Assembly: GCA_964247055.1 (NCBI GenBank)
Contig: OZ176057.1
Span: forward strand, 5,146,001 to 5,210,000
Length of the DNA: 64,000 bases
Source of the DNA: Paragordius varius
Lineage: Eukaryota > Nematomorpha
Reading direction: 5' to 3'
The position numbers were made by a program, and so were the translations under genes. Shown here in pieces: positions 27,401 through 36,269 of the stretch; the first letter of the stretch is position 1; each line of letters opens with the position of its first letter. Under the pieces are notes generated by a model. It saw only the letters and a program-made list of their open reading frames with translations, did no database searches and was not told the origin of the DNA.

Positions 27401-30297
27401 TTTTTGGTAAAAGCTTTTTTGTTTATCATTTTTAAATTCTACTGTTCATTTGGTAATTTATTTAACAATTTAACAGATTTGGTTGTATATATATATAGTA
27501 AATAAGCTAAATAAATAATCATAATTATCAACATGAAACACATAGGTAAATCGTACGAAACTCCTTACAGCAAACAAATAATTCCATCTCCCCCTGTGCG
27601 ACATTCACGAGTAAACACAAACGTAAAAATTGGGGGATGGAGTCCCCAAACAGGACCTTATAATATACCAAGTAAGTACAAATTTAAAATTAAAACCTAA
27701 AAATATCTTACATATCCTAGAGTATTATGTAAACTCTAAACATATAGCCATTAAAATTATTTTGCAATATATATGTCAAAAATATTTTTTATATACCTAT
27801 TTAAAGGTGGAACAAACACAATAGTGATTGCCAAACCAATCCCAAATAGAAGAGTAGAGAATGGGGAAATATTACGGACGCAGGAAACAGAATACTGGAG
27901 AAATAAAATTCAACAGCAAGAAAACTTGGGCGGCGGACCTTACCAACAAAAACAGTAAATTTACATAAAATCTAATATTTGTGGGTAAGCTTTTTTGACA
28001 TACCGACCACTTTTGTTAACTTTTACATAGATTATTGCTTCACTAAAACTCTTCAAACATAATTGAACGAACTCATTCATACAATGTGATTGATTATATG
28101 TTAAAAATCTAATTAATAGTACATGTACATATATATATAATAATTGTAGCAAATGACAATTTTATAGCCGCAAATTATAATATTGACATAATATATAATT
28201 TTCGAATCTTTATTGCAGTACCCATTGAGTTTTGTGCGAGTCCATAAAATTTTAGTTATAAAAATTCTTAAAACAAATATTTGGTTTTATTATGTAATTT
28301 CTTTGAAACTGATCCTTTTAGATTTGTGGTTCCAGGAAATGTGTTTAGCGTACAACAACATCAACAACAAGACCAACAAACGAGAACCGGGCTAAATTCT
28401 CAATATCAACCATCGTACAGTCAATCCCACGTGGAACGAAAAATACCCGCAGTTCAATTTTATAATCCCCCATCTTATCCGGCCTCGGTGGCAAGAAATT
28501 TTGAAAGGTGACTTATTTGAAAAAGCATTAAAGCGAAATCGCTAAATACTAATCATTGGCTAAAAAAACTAAGTCCTTAAAGCACTCTTTGCGTGTTTTG
28601 TGTTTATCAGGTGTTAAATTAGCACTAATATATCAATATATGTATCTAATCTCTTGTACATCAACAAACACAAAAGTACAACTATAGGTATATAGGTCTA
28701 TAGTAAAAAGTTATAATTAAGCTATAAAAAACGACCAGTGCCAAGATTGACTAGGAAATATCGACATTTTTGCTCATAGTAGTATAATTGCAAATGAAAA
28801 ACAGGTAATAAATAAAATGTAAAATACACATGAAAATGATGTGATTGATTCATTCGAGTAAAGATATAATTATGTAAAAAGTCTTACATTGTAAATGTCC
28901 TTGACACAAATATATATATATGAATGCAGAGCAGGTAAAGAAGACATAGAAGAAGTTTTTTGTGCTAAACATACTTTTTATATAATAAAAATATTTTATT
29001 ATCCATCACAATGAAAAACATAGGATATACAGTAGCGTAATGCACAAAAACCTGTGCAGAATGAAACGAATTGGCATGTTTGTTTGTGGTAGATAATATT
29101 TTATACTGTTTGAGCGACTTCGAAATAGAGAGAATAAGAAATTACAATTAAGAAGTGGTCAGCGTTAAAAAAGGCTTAAAATAACTATTCTAAATTTGTT
29201 GTATTTATAATTAACCATTAGATACAATGGAATACGGTACAACCATCAACAAAAAACGGTTGGATACTCGCCTCAAGGATCTTATAACCCGCATTATAAC
29301 CGCTATCAAACACGACGAATGTACGATAGTTTAGGCCGAGAGGTTTTACTTAAAAACTTAAACTTGCCAGAAGTTGAATTGAGTTTTAAGGAAAACGCCA
29401 ACAAACAAAATAACCTGACTGATATTGTCACCGATAACAGTATTTGGGTCATCCTAAATAATAATAGCTCAGGCAATTCGAAAAATCTAGAAAAAGATTT
29501 GAATAACACACCAACAATGCGTCATCGGGGTAAACATTTTATTGTTCGGCTAAAAGCAAATTATGGGACGACACGTGGTAATGGTGACAAAAGCAGAAGA
29601 CGGAATAAACGAGAAGCGGTGACAAAAACCATCAACTTTGATGTTTATGACAATAATGAACCATTGGATTATATAGAGAAAAGAACGACCCGACGACGAC
29701 CTGTATTGCATATTCAAGATCGCTGGCATTATTACCAGAATGTTAATAAAGTAGGAAACTTAATGCTAGGATCATTATTAGATAACCCAATACAATCACC
29801 CAGAAGAAATTCACAAGGTAATGATCATGTTTACTTAAAGTATCCGGCTTATCATGCACACCCGAGTAACCCTCACAAATACATTCAATGTAGCACAGAA
29901 GGTTTTGGAACAGTAATGGACTGTTCACCTGGAACGGTTTGGGACTCAGCCTCAAAAAATTGTCACTAATTTAAAACATTATAACCTTATTTATAAATAT
30001 ATATATATATAGTATTGAATAATATTATATTTTATAAATTACACACATACACAACGTATATTTATGTGCCAAAATTAAAAACCAAATTTTTTTTTCAAAA
30101 GTTATTATTATAATAAATTAAATTTTATAAATTATATGTAACTTACAAAATTCCATAAAGATATTGTTAGAATCATCCTTTAAATCTGGAATATGCTTAT
30201 CCAAAAGAACACAAACATTATCTTCTTTCTTTTCACATATATCGGCATTTGTAAAATTAATAATTAGTCCAAAAATTAGACCAATGTAAAAATTCAT
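5568..30297 (-). CDS. Protein disulfide isomerase, 12 coding exons, with a 17.2-kb first intron
   Basis: ER enzyme that forms and rearranges disulfides in secretory proteins. Coding exons in transcript order: 30147-30297, 12725-12961, 11315-11451, 10621-10773, 10170-10277, 9082-9207, 8209-8439, 7705-7825, 7402-7487, 6665-6778, 6019-6102, 5568-5660. They add to 1641 nt (546 aa plus stop) with every junction in phase and GT/AG borders. Domains: signal peptide 1-18; thioredoxin domain a with YAPWCGHCK at 51-59; b (about 135-260) and b' (about 260-385), which lack CxxC; a' with a second YAPWCGHCK at 422-430; an acidic tail; C-terminus HSEL. Both CGHC sites are split by an intron inside the Tyr codon (T|AT). 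The a'-domain runs on to [13 protein letters not shown] and SFPTIKLFP, classical PDI sequence. HSEL is a KDEL-like ER-retention variant. The N-terminus carries two extra Cys (C21, C29). An AATAAA lies at 5500-5505, just past the stop. Family call is very firm; the link to exon 1 rests on phase and sequence. Confidence 0.93.
6891..7205. mobile_element. MITE-B copy in a PDI intron
   Basis: Begins CAGTAAAAATTGAAATTA after a TA, and ends with the reverse form (ttacgtttagtccg...aatttttacgg). About 315 bp, in the intron between PDI coding exons 9 and 10. Confidence 0.75.
8700..8935. repeat. Two-copy tandem repeat in a PDI intron
   Basis: A motif of about 65 bp (atggcaaaaaatttgaaaag, then aataatatttttt and gataataaaa) at about 8713 recurs at about 8842 with substitutions. 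Non-coding, in the intron between PDI coding exons 6 and 7. Confidence 0.5.
9802..9905. mobile_element. Partial MITE-B fragment(s) in a PDI intron
   Basis: One MITE-B end (cagtaaaaattaaaataata, then gacaaccatactttaaa) lies here, and a second opposite-facing fragment (acgttttgtccgtataact) lies at about 9676-9705. Neither is a full element. Confidence 0.55.
10962..11000 (-). pseudogene. Decayed copy of the end of PDI exon 3
   Basis: On the minus strand the sequence matches the 3' end of PDI exon 3 ([13 protein letters not shown] and the GT donor) with substitutions and a shift. It sits in intron 3, about 350 bp downstream of the true exon. The donor-like AAG|GTATAT is still present. It cannot code in frame and is best read as a dead duplicate. 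Confidence 0.6.
11760..12205. mobile_element. MITE-D copy with a nested hairpin, in a PDI intron
   Basis: Ends TATACCATTAAAATTCACC and (reverse) TTATACCATTTACACCTCA define MITE-D. Inside it, 11953-12079 is a second near-perfect hairpin: TAACGACATAATATGGAG, running into ATTATTATTTGCC, mirrored on the other side. In the PDI intron between coding exons 2 and 3. Confidence 0.7.
12361..12720. repeat. Tandem duplication bordering PDI exon 2, with a (TA)n tract
   Basis: The segment starting TTTAAATATTGTCTGGGGG occurs at 12361 and 12571. Both units end in cgacgagaatcgaaataaaagtcaaacaa, and the second runs directly into the PDI exon-2 donor. The first unit holds a roughly 45-bp (TA)n run (about 12428-12471). 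The start of the unit is the right end of a MITE-A copy (from about 12227). Confidence 0.75.
12978..13433. mobile_element. MITE-B copy interrupted by a second MITE, in PDI intron 1
   Basis: Left end cagtaaagttatacggacaaa, right end tccatttttactg. The element is about 280 bp once the inner 175-bp MITE-C (13055-13229) is excluded. It lies only 16 bp upstream of PDI exon 2. Confidence 0.65.
13055..13229. mobile_element. MITE-C, 175 bp, near-perfect inverted ends
   Basis: Starts CAGTAGCGTATGGAGTAAAA and ends with its reverse complement, flanked by TA on both sides. Arms of about 40 bp also share the segment ATATTCGTCCATAA / TTATGGACAAATATT in degenerate form. A partial relative starts at 29030 (cagtagcgtaatgcac). 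Confidence 0.85.
13519..13680. mobile_element. Hairpin element (MITE-like)
   Basis: Arms TTGGTTGATTGGTAA... and ...TTACCAATCAACCAA pair, and the inner parts (aaaaaaacaacaaaa / ttttgttgttttttc) pair as well. About 160 bp with a 60-bp loop. No coding capacity. Confidence 0.7.
13770..14195 (+). pseudogene. LINE reverse-transcriptase 3' relic
   Basis: Several frames match the end of non-LTR retrotransposon polyproteins: [15 protein letters not shown], then [28 protein letters not shown] and [16 protein letters not shown]. These correspond to the C-terminal part after the RT domain (HRI..GW, RWFGHV, RGRP..W). Frame changes and stops separate the blocks. No intact ends or poly(A) tail seen. Confidence 0.65.
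14260..14564. mobile_element. hAT-like MITE relic (GTGGCCCGC type)
   Basis: Left end caggggtgccaacacgtggc, right end acccccacacccgactg. The motif GTGGCCCGCAAAAAATTT recurs in related form at 37680-37700 (ggggcccgcgaaaaatttt). The 8-bp flanks do not match well, so the borders are tentative. Confidence 0.4.
15487..15991. mobile_element. MITE-D copy inserted in the left palindrome arm
   Basis: Inverted ends ACCATTTGCACTTCAAGG... and ...TTTTGAAGTGCAAAAT, with inner arms CTTGAACACTTCAAGTTGG and its reverse. The right arm of the palindrome lacks it (cgaaaatatcaacaatcc near 17995), giving an in-window empty site. It therefore inserted after the palindrome formed. Relatives: 11760-12200, 34427-34692, 37263-37480, 60222-60350. 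Confidence 0.75.
16610..16905 (-). pseudogene. Tc1/IS630-type transposase C-terminal fragment (left arm)
   Basis: The minus strand reads YIILDNAPI (second catalytic Asp region) and then [20 protein letters not shown], the PYSPxxNPIE block, ending NNVCLKT. The family's catalytic Glu (NPIE) is Lys here (NPIK). Only the C-terminal third is recognised; the DNA-binding N-terminus is absent. A single stop lies between the Asp block and the rest. Confidence 0.75.
17090..17457 (+). pseudogene. Tc1/IS630-type transposase C-terminal fragment (right arm)
   Basis: Mirror copy of the left-arm fragment: [20 protein letters not shown], then [19 protein letters not shown] and NNVCLKK. Relative to the left arm, two residues of the NPIE motif region are missing (QFNLERIF). 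Upstream, the block before PPYSPQ ([12 protein letters not shown]) is recognisable in another frame. Inactive. Confidence 0.75.
18520..19478. other. 5' flank of the nested gene
   Basis: About 960 bp between the palindromic element and the start codon. Mostly A/T runs; a TATATATATATAGT tract at 19109-19122 could serve as a TATA region but is also simple repeat. No upstream exon recognised. Confidence 0.35.
19479..29969 (+). CDS. Giant secreted protein with C-type-lectin-like domain and chitin-binding-like C-terminus (nested in PDI intron 1)
   Basis: Ten coding exons: 19479-20381, 20469-22321, 22683-22916, 23160-26363, 26571-26828, 26923-27230, 27546-27671, 27807-27954, 28322-28507, 29222-29969; 7968 nt, 2655 aa, all junctions in phase. 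The N-terminus has a long hydrophobic leader (about residues 18-40) ending in TANA, so it is secreted or anchored. Exon 2 carries a C-type-lectin-like fold: [35 protein letters not shown] and finally NKNNYVCEV. About 200 charged residues are inserted between WLGG and the last Cys pair, and no EPN/QPD-WND sugar motif is visible, so sugar binding is uncertain. Exon 4 has a strongly basic tract (about nt 25060-25280) ending in a dibasic site RRFKRD, then an acidic Asp/Glu/His-rich end. Several further furin-like sites (RRTKR, RNKRE) suggest processing. The last exon ends in [19 protein letters not shown]...NC, matching the last three Cys of a peritrophin-A/CBM14 domain, with the first Cys missing. 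Probably an extracellular, cuticle or matrix protein; orthologue not recognised. Confidence 0.85.
20469..22321 (+). CDS. Exon 2 of the nested gene: C-type-lectin-like domain with a long insertion
   Basis: This 1853-nt exon begins in phase 0 after TTTAAACAG and ends AAAG|GTAAGA. It holds the lectin-like domain from KCPRGYDF (nt about 20535) to YVCEV (nt about 21555). Hallmarks are the first-helix DWKGAQKQC, the GGNLLSI strand, WLGG and two closing Cys. A normal domain is about 120-130 residues; here it is stretched to roughly 340 by charged, dibasic-rich sequence ([19 protein letters not shown]). This could be a loop cut after folding. The 3' part is His/Asn/Asp-rich and low in complexity. Confidence 0.75.
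22987..23124. mobile_element. Short hairpin element in intron 3 of the nested gene
   Basis: A perfect 28-bp arm (TTTTAATGGTTGCTTATTTC and on) pairs with 23097-23124, followed by a near-perfect inner arm GGGCAATTTGCAACA / TGTTGCAAATTGCCC. A 138-bp palindrome, with its last base 35 bp before the exon-4 acceptor. Probably a MITE; strong cruciform or RNA-hairpin potential. Confidence 0.8.
29222..29969 (+). CDS. Last exon of the nested gene: chitin-binding-like C-terminus
   Basis: Starts after an AG in phase 2 (AG|A, Arg). The exon carries a dibasic site RRRNKRE and then an end-domain [29 protein letters not shown], followed by TAA. Spacing and residues match the second half of a CBM14/peritrophin-A domain, which binds chitin in arthropod cuticle and peritrophic matrix. 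The usual first Cys is replaced by KYPAYHAHP, so one disulfide is probably absent and chitin binding is inferred only. A candidate AATAAA lies at 30112-30117, before PDI exon 1 on the other strand. Confidence 0.8.
30112..30117 (+). terminator. Candidate poly(A) signal of the nested lectin-like gene
   Basis: AATAAA 143 nt after the stop codon and 30 nt before the PDI exon-1 border on the other strand. If used, the two transcripts are nearly end-to-start with little or no exon overlap. Confidence 0.4.
30147..30297 (-). CDS. PDI coding exon 1: signal peptide and start of domain a
   Basis: A 151-nt exon encodes the leader [18 protein letters not shown] followed by [18 protein letters not shown] and ends with FMEF plus one base (T), then GTAAGT at 30146-30141. 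Exon 2 starts with AT GCA CCC TGG after a TAG acceptor, so joining gives [13 protein letters not shown], as expected for a PDI domain a (usually [12 protein letters not shown]). The second CGHC site of the same gene is split at the same codon position. The leader has a hydrophobic core and an Ala before a likely cleavage site. No other first exon was found between exon 2 and this point. The exon lies 178 bases past the stop codon of the opposite-strand lectin-like gene, placing that gene inside this intron. An alternative, that this is the first exon of an unrelated secreted protein, is less likely given the phase and sequence fit. Confidence 0.85.
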
Positions 30298-30299
30298 TT

Positions 30300-30600
30300 T
30301 TGTGAAATCAAATCCAAAGAAACGTGGCTTTGTCGCTTAAAAAATGTAAATGTGGTTGTAGAAATATGCACGAGACAAATCGGTAATAAAAAAAGGCAAA
30401 TATTAATAAATATTTTTAATTGTTACTTGCAAAAAATAATATTGTCTTTACTCTATGAATTGTTGGATTTTAGGCAACAAAAATTAAAAATTATGCAATG
30501 CACACAAAAAATTTTAATCACTATATATAATAATTGAATAATACAGAGCGCCCAAAATTGAGGGTATAAAAAATTAAACAAAAGATATTCTGATAGAATC
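30300..30600. promoter_or_regulatory. Presumed PDI 5' flank
   Basis: Upstream of the PDI start codon on the minus strand. It is AT-rich with no clear TATA/Inr arrangement. The ATG context is AAAATG. Stated as position only; no element is certain. Confidence 0.25.
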
Positions 30601-31360
30601 ATCAAGATCGTTATTGTGCTTTCAGTTTTAACCCTTATGAATGATTTTGGTTACTTTTATGTGGTAACTGCTCTATATTGTAAAATAACAAAATTTGCGC
30701 ACATGTTGCATAAGATTTTTTTGGTGAATGATAAATGATTCATTTAATATATCCTATACTCTTTAAACACCAAATATATTTGCAAAAGTTTTAAACAAAA
30801 ACCAAAACTCTCACCCCCCGCCTCCTCCTTTAAAATAGGTTTTCTTAATATTTTATTACATTTCTATTTTATGATGACATTTTGGTGTAGCAGAACTTAA
30901 TCTTGTAAAAGTTTTTAAAGTTAATTTACTTAAAAAAAATAATTATCAAAATTATTTTTCTGCATTAATTAATAAGCTTCTTTTTTACAGATTTAATAGT
31001 TCATCTAGAACTGAGAGAGCTTGAAAATGCAAAATAACATCTGATTATAAAATTAGAAGTATAATGTTTGCTGGTAAAATGTAATCTTTTTAAATACATT
31101 TTCTAAACGTAAAAAACATTTATATGCCTGTTTTCTTATATGAATTTAAAAATTCAAAGAAATCCAATGCCAAAAGTTTGAAAGGAATATTTTTACAGTT
31201 TAATATTTTAGAAAAAAAATAAGCATGCGTTTGAAACAAAGAGAGCATATTTATAAATATGGCCTAATACATTGTAAAGTTTTAAGTTATTTTAATTTAA
31301 AATCCCTTTAGGCTATAAGACTACCCGAATAGATTGTTAAAAACTAAAATAGTTCTGTCG
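30600..31360. repeat. Repeat family G sequence (GCGCA-AATTT motif), no gene
   Basis: Includes TGTGGTAACTGCTCTATATT, then AAAATTTGCGCACATGTTG (30659-30708), one of about a dozen copies of this block in the window. The rest is AT-rich, with no frame of note. Confidence 0.45.
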
Positions 31361-31373
31361 TGATAATTTTTAT

Positions 31374-31376
<3 letters not shown>

Positions 31377-31408
<32 letters not shown>
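31377..31408. repeat. (TA)n microsatellite
   Basis: About 32 bp of uninterrupted AT dinucleotides. Similar tracts at 50340-50372, 12428-12471, 60200-60222 and 42307-42325. Confidence 0.9.
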
Positions 31409-31416
<8 letters not shown>

Positions 31417-31477
31417 AAAAATATTTTAAATGGATATTCTATTGAAAAACATTTTTCTCACCTTAGAATTTTGGTTA

Positions 31478-32240
31478 ACTTCGGTTCAAATTGGTGTATA
31501 TAAAAACCCCAAAAATATTTAAATTCATATTTGTAGAAAACTACTGAAAGAAAAGGTTCCAATTAAATTTATGGTTCTATAAAAAAAATTATATAAATAA
31601 GCCAAAGTATCAAAATAAAATTTAGTTATGGAAAAAAAGTTCCGTATCAAACTACTAGGACACCTTTTCATTTTACAGTATTTATGCCAAATATCGTGTT
31701 TAAATGATTCTAAGCCTAAAATTTTGTTTATTTTTTTATTAAAATCATATTTAACATTGATATAAACAGAAAAAGTGTATTAAGCATTATCTTTGTATTT
31801 TGCTTATGCGCACATGTGATGTTGGGTAAATTTTGACCTTCAAATTTTACCCATAAATAAGTAATATAAGTATTAAATAAATTTTATATTTTATTTTGGT
31901 ACCTTAACACTTGGATACAACACATTCTTTTAAGTCCTTCGATTCAAATTGGGGTTGTTAAATACCCCAGGCCTGTTTAAAATTAGATTCTTTTAAAAAT
32001 ATGGAAGGAATCAAAACCATGGCAAAATTTTGAACATTAATAAACGGAAATATATAATAAAATTTATTCAAAAATCCTTGATATTACTTATTTTAAGCTA
32101 AAACCAAAGGTAAATAGTCAACGTGACATGTGTGCAATGATAAAATTAAAAATAATAAAACAAAATAAACCGCTTTTTCTATTTCTATCAATGTCTATAA
32201 TTTAAATAAAAAACTACTTTTGAAATTAAATGAAGACAAT
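31478..32240. mobile_element. Two MITE-A copies head to head
   Basis: A minus copy (31478-31895) abuts a plus copy starting AACACTTGGATACAACACATT at 31906. The minus copy lacks the AACACTTGG end. Landmarks shared with other copies: GATATAAACAGAAAAAGTG / CTTTTTCTATTTCTATCAAT. Confidence 0.65.
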
Positions 32241-32299
32241 ATTTTGAAAAAATTAAAAATATTGTTTGTTTTATATATTTAGTTTATGATATTTTTTAA

Positions 32300-34420
32300 T
32301 AATATTTTTTTGGGATGAAACATTTAGTTTCTAAAAGATTTTTAAAACTATGTGCGCAAATTATGTCATTTTCTGATGTGGAGTTATTACCACTAAAGTG
32401 TAAATATCTCTCTGAAATCACTCGTGAGGGCCAACAAAAGCACCATAAAAATCCTGATACAATTTTTTTATGTTATAGCATCATTATATTTAATATCCCT
32501 CGATGTCGGACTCCCCTGTTATAAATCAAAACAATATTTTTATAAATTTTGATTTTTAGATACAGGCATCGAAAGTCCCAAAATTCGCTTAAATTGGCTC
32601 CTAAGATAAAGGCAAAAGTATCGAGATTGCTGGATAGAAAATTGATATATGCTAAATTATGACATCAAAAGAGTTTCGAAACGGATATTTTGCATAATAT
32701 TTAATGTATATCAAAATTTTATGGATGCGAGTTTTATTTTATTAAGGCATAATGTAAACCGTATAAAAACTCAGAAAAAACAAAATATAATTATGCTGAA
32801 CGTTTCTCGAATTTAAGCGTTCATATACCAATAAAGAATAAAGTACATTTCGATAAAATTTTGCTTAAATTAAATTTTTTTCAAAATTTAGCATAAAATT
32901 TTTTATCGCACACCACTTGCATTAATTGAAGGATGACGCTCATTTAAGTTTAAAATATGGAGTTTTGCATATGTCTAAAACAGGAAAAACCAGGCCCTCG
33001 AGCATTCCAGTTAAAATCATTTTTTAAACAATTTTTTTTAAAAGGTTCCCAAGTTTGGCAATAAACTAGCAAAAAAATGTTAAAATAAATAATGATTTTG
33101 TTAATGTCCATATATTTTTCGAAACAGGATTTTTTAATCCAAAAATTGCGGCATTCCATTTGTGTTAAATACCCTTTATATAAAATTTAACATAAAATTT
33201 TGCTTTTAAAACTACTATATATTTTTTAATGATATCTAAAGAAGGATAAAGCTTTAATCTATTTCAAAAAAAATCAATTTGATATAATGGCTAATTCTGC
33301 ATACGAAAATTCAAATGACTTTTTTCTCATAATGCCCAAAACCCTAAACAGTTTAATCCTAACACATTAATCTATCCAAATATTTGTGGAGAATTTGCAT
33401 TGTTCTTGTAATTTTCATATATCTTAATAGCGCACAACGCACTTTTTTTAAATAAAAAATTATGGCGCACATAAAATAATACGTATATTAATTTTTGGAT
33501 ATAGGTCACCAAATTTTTGGACCTACTTTAAAGGAACTAAGCTTAATATTTTACCTAATGCCAAGATCGTGCGTTGACAATAAAATATAAGCTGCATTCA
33601 CTATGCATACAAAAATATATCATGATGAAATTTAAATCCTGATAAAATGTAACAGGATTCTCTTAGTGCTTTTTGGACCTTGCGAGTGCTACAAGAAAAT
33701 TTTGCCACTTTTGGGGTAACCTATCCGTATTAGAAAATGATGAAATTTGCGCACACTTTGCTAAATATTTTTGGTAAGCTAAAAATATATTCTAGTAATA
33801 ATTTTTGGAATCCATGCCAATAAAAATTTATCTAGTCATATGTGCGCATTCTGATCTAGATTACTTACCACAAAAATGTATATAACTTTCTTAATCGTTA
33901 GGCCGAAACAAGCATGTTACAGATATATTTTTCTATCAGAGTATACATATTTTATCAGACATGTTATATACAACCCGATTTTCGAAGCAGTGTATATAAA
34001 CAAAACAACTTTTTATTAAATTTTAAATTTATAATATGGGTTCTGAAATTGAACCCGTCTAAAATGGGCAGGTTTTCTTAAAACGCAAAACTGCTAATTG
34101 CGATATACAAATTTTTAAATATGCTAAAATTTGATATTCTTGAAAAAATGGGTATTTTGCTTAAAAATTTCATTCATACCAAAACTTTGATGATTCTAGT
34201 ATGGCAACGGTAAACAACGCTTTAAGATATTTTAACCTTTTCTATATAAATTGAGGATGAGCTATCAGCTCCTAATTTTGATTAAAAAAGATTTTGTCAT
34301 CAAGTTTAAGTATTTACAATCATTTATCATTCAAAAGCAAATAATTCTTTATAGTAATATTCTGATATGATAAATATGTTAAGCTTCATCAATCTATTAA
34401 AGAAAAGGTGTATTTATAAT
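32300..34420. repeat. Repeat family G cluster, no gene
   Basis: Minus-orientation blocks at 32345 and 33838 (TGTGCGCA..., then TTACCAC.AAA.TGTA) and a plus block at 33708 (ACTTTTGGGGTAACC, then TTTGCGCACACTTTGC). Between them is AT-rich sequence with recurring AAATTTAGCATAAAATTTT-like phrases. No coding frame supported. Confidence 0.45.
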
Positions 34421-34426
34421 ATCCCA

Positions 34427-34692
34427 TTTACGATTCAAATTCACCCTTGAACAATTCAAATTTAACCTAAAAATGTTATGTGTCCGGTAATACTATTCAT
34501 TTTTAATTTGAAATATATCTTTTTGACTTAGTTTTTTATTTTTTCTATATTTTAATTAAAATTTCATTATATTAAAAATTTAAAAAAATTAATTTTTAAT
34601 CTTAAAATCACATAATTTATTTCAGGGAGATTTTTATTGTTCAAGGGTGCATTTGAATTGTTAAAGGATTAATTTGAAGTGTAAATAGGATA
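34427..34692. mobile_element. MITE-D copy
   Basis: About 265 bp: begins TATCCCATTTACGATTCAAA and ends TTTGAAGTGTAAATAGGATA. Inner segments TTCACCCTTGAACAATTC and ATTGTTCAAGGGTGCATTT pair. Confidence 0.7.
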
Positions 34693-34989
34693 TCTTAAAC
34701 TTTTATACCGTTTTTACTATGGCTTCATACCAAAAAATACCGGTGCACAAAAATATTGCTAAACATCAATTTGAGAAATATATTTTTTTGAAAATGGTTT
34801 TTTATGATTATTCTACCATATATTAAAAATTATCGCAAAATCTCGTCATTGCGTCTATTAAAAAATGTTGCTTATTGGCGTTGCCCCCGTTTCAGAAACC
34901 ACTGGAATAGGAGCCACTTACTGATTATGGCCTTTGTTCTAATGGCAAGAAAAAAAAATTTCTTACTATTCAATCGTTCATTCTAAAAT

Positions 34990-35655
34990 CGCAGATTTGA
35001 AACAATTAGTGCTGATAACACTAGACAAAAATTTTGACTTTTTATGACTGCCATTCTTTATATATTGAAATTTTTAACATCTATAAATAGTATATCTGAA
35101 AATAAATTGGTCTATCACCTAAGAATTTTATTATATTAGAGTTTATCGAGATGGCCCCGATTTAACATTAAACTCGAAATTTTCAAAATATAAGGTTTTA
35201 GATATAAAGCCATGCATTTTATATCATTCGAAAGAGCGGTAAAAACTATATCTTTCAAATAGTAGTAACTGATTTAAATCAATCATGAGTAAAAGTTATT
35301 TGTTATGGTCAAAATTTTCAACCCTTAAATACGTCGACAATTTTCACTGACAAACTAATTATAAAATTATATAAATTATTTTAATATAATTATTAGGGTT
35401 ACATAATTTAAAAAAAATCATTGAAAAAGCTTTTGGCTTCCTTTTTTAATAAAAATTATATATTATTAATTTAACTAGTGGATTAAAATAAATAACTTTA
35501 AATTTATATAATGGCTATAAAAGATCAAAAATACCTTAAACTTGGTCTTTATTAAATATTAAAATTATAAGCCTCGTAAATAAAATAAATTAATATTGAT
35601 AAGGTGGTAATTTTTAAAAAACAAAAAACTTAAAAATAGCTGAATGACATAAAGG
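34990..35655. repeat. Dispersed repeat E, copy 2 (opposite orientation)
   Basis: Reverse complement of the window start, including CATTTTATATCATTCGAAAG and GGTGGTAATTTTTAAAAAAC. Divergence is substantial, with small gaps. Non-coding. Confidence 0.7.
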
Positions 35656-36269
35656 CCATAAATATATGTATGAACAAAAAAACTTTCTTTTGTTATCTTT
35701 TTTTAATCCATTATATAGATAAAGTTTAAGCTATTTTTATTTATTTGTTTTAAAAATATATTAATTAAGTAAAACGCTCTCGCTTTGCGCGTTTGTAGCT
35801 TCTTATGTCCAATATTAACTATCGTTGATGTAAAACATATTAGTATGCATTTTATAGATTTTTCATTTTTTCAATGATATGTTACAAATGGGCATTCCTT
35901 GTATATTTTCAAAGAAAAATTTCATTAAAATTTTGATAAAGCAGGGTGTTGGATGGAACCACAAGTAACGTCAGATAGGTAAAAAAAATAACATTGTATT
36001 TCGTTGGTATATAATGATCTATCTATATATATATCTAATATAGGTACAATGTTTTCAGATATATCAAGGTGAGATGTTTGCTTTTATACAATTAAATAAA
36101 AGTATAATAATAATAATAATAATAACAATAATAGTAAAACGTGGTGGGGAGGTTAAACTACTACAAACATTAGTTTATATTACAAATGTTGTTTGTGCGG
36201 TTAATCTATTATTGTAATATAAGGTTCATTCAAATTAGCCTGTCAGTTACCACTATAACACCACTACCC
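35656..36269. other. Intergenic, simple repeat only
   Basis: An (AAT)n tract at about 36104-36135 and a short (TA)n near 36016. The sequence next to the Gypsy fossil (36140-36269) could be part of that element, but no terminal repeat pair was seen. Confidence 0.35.
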
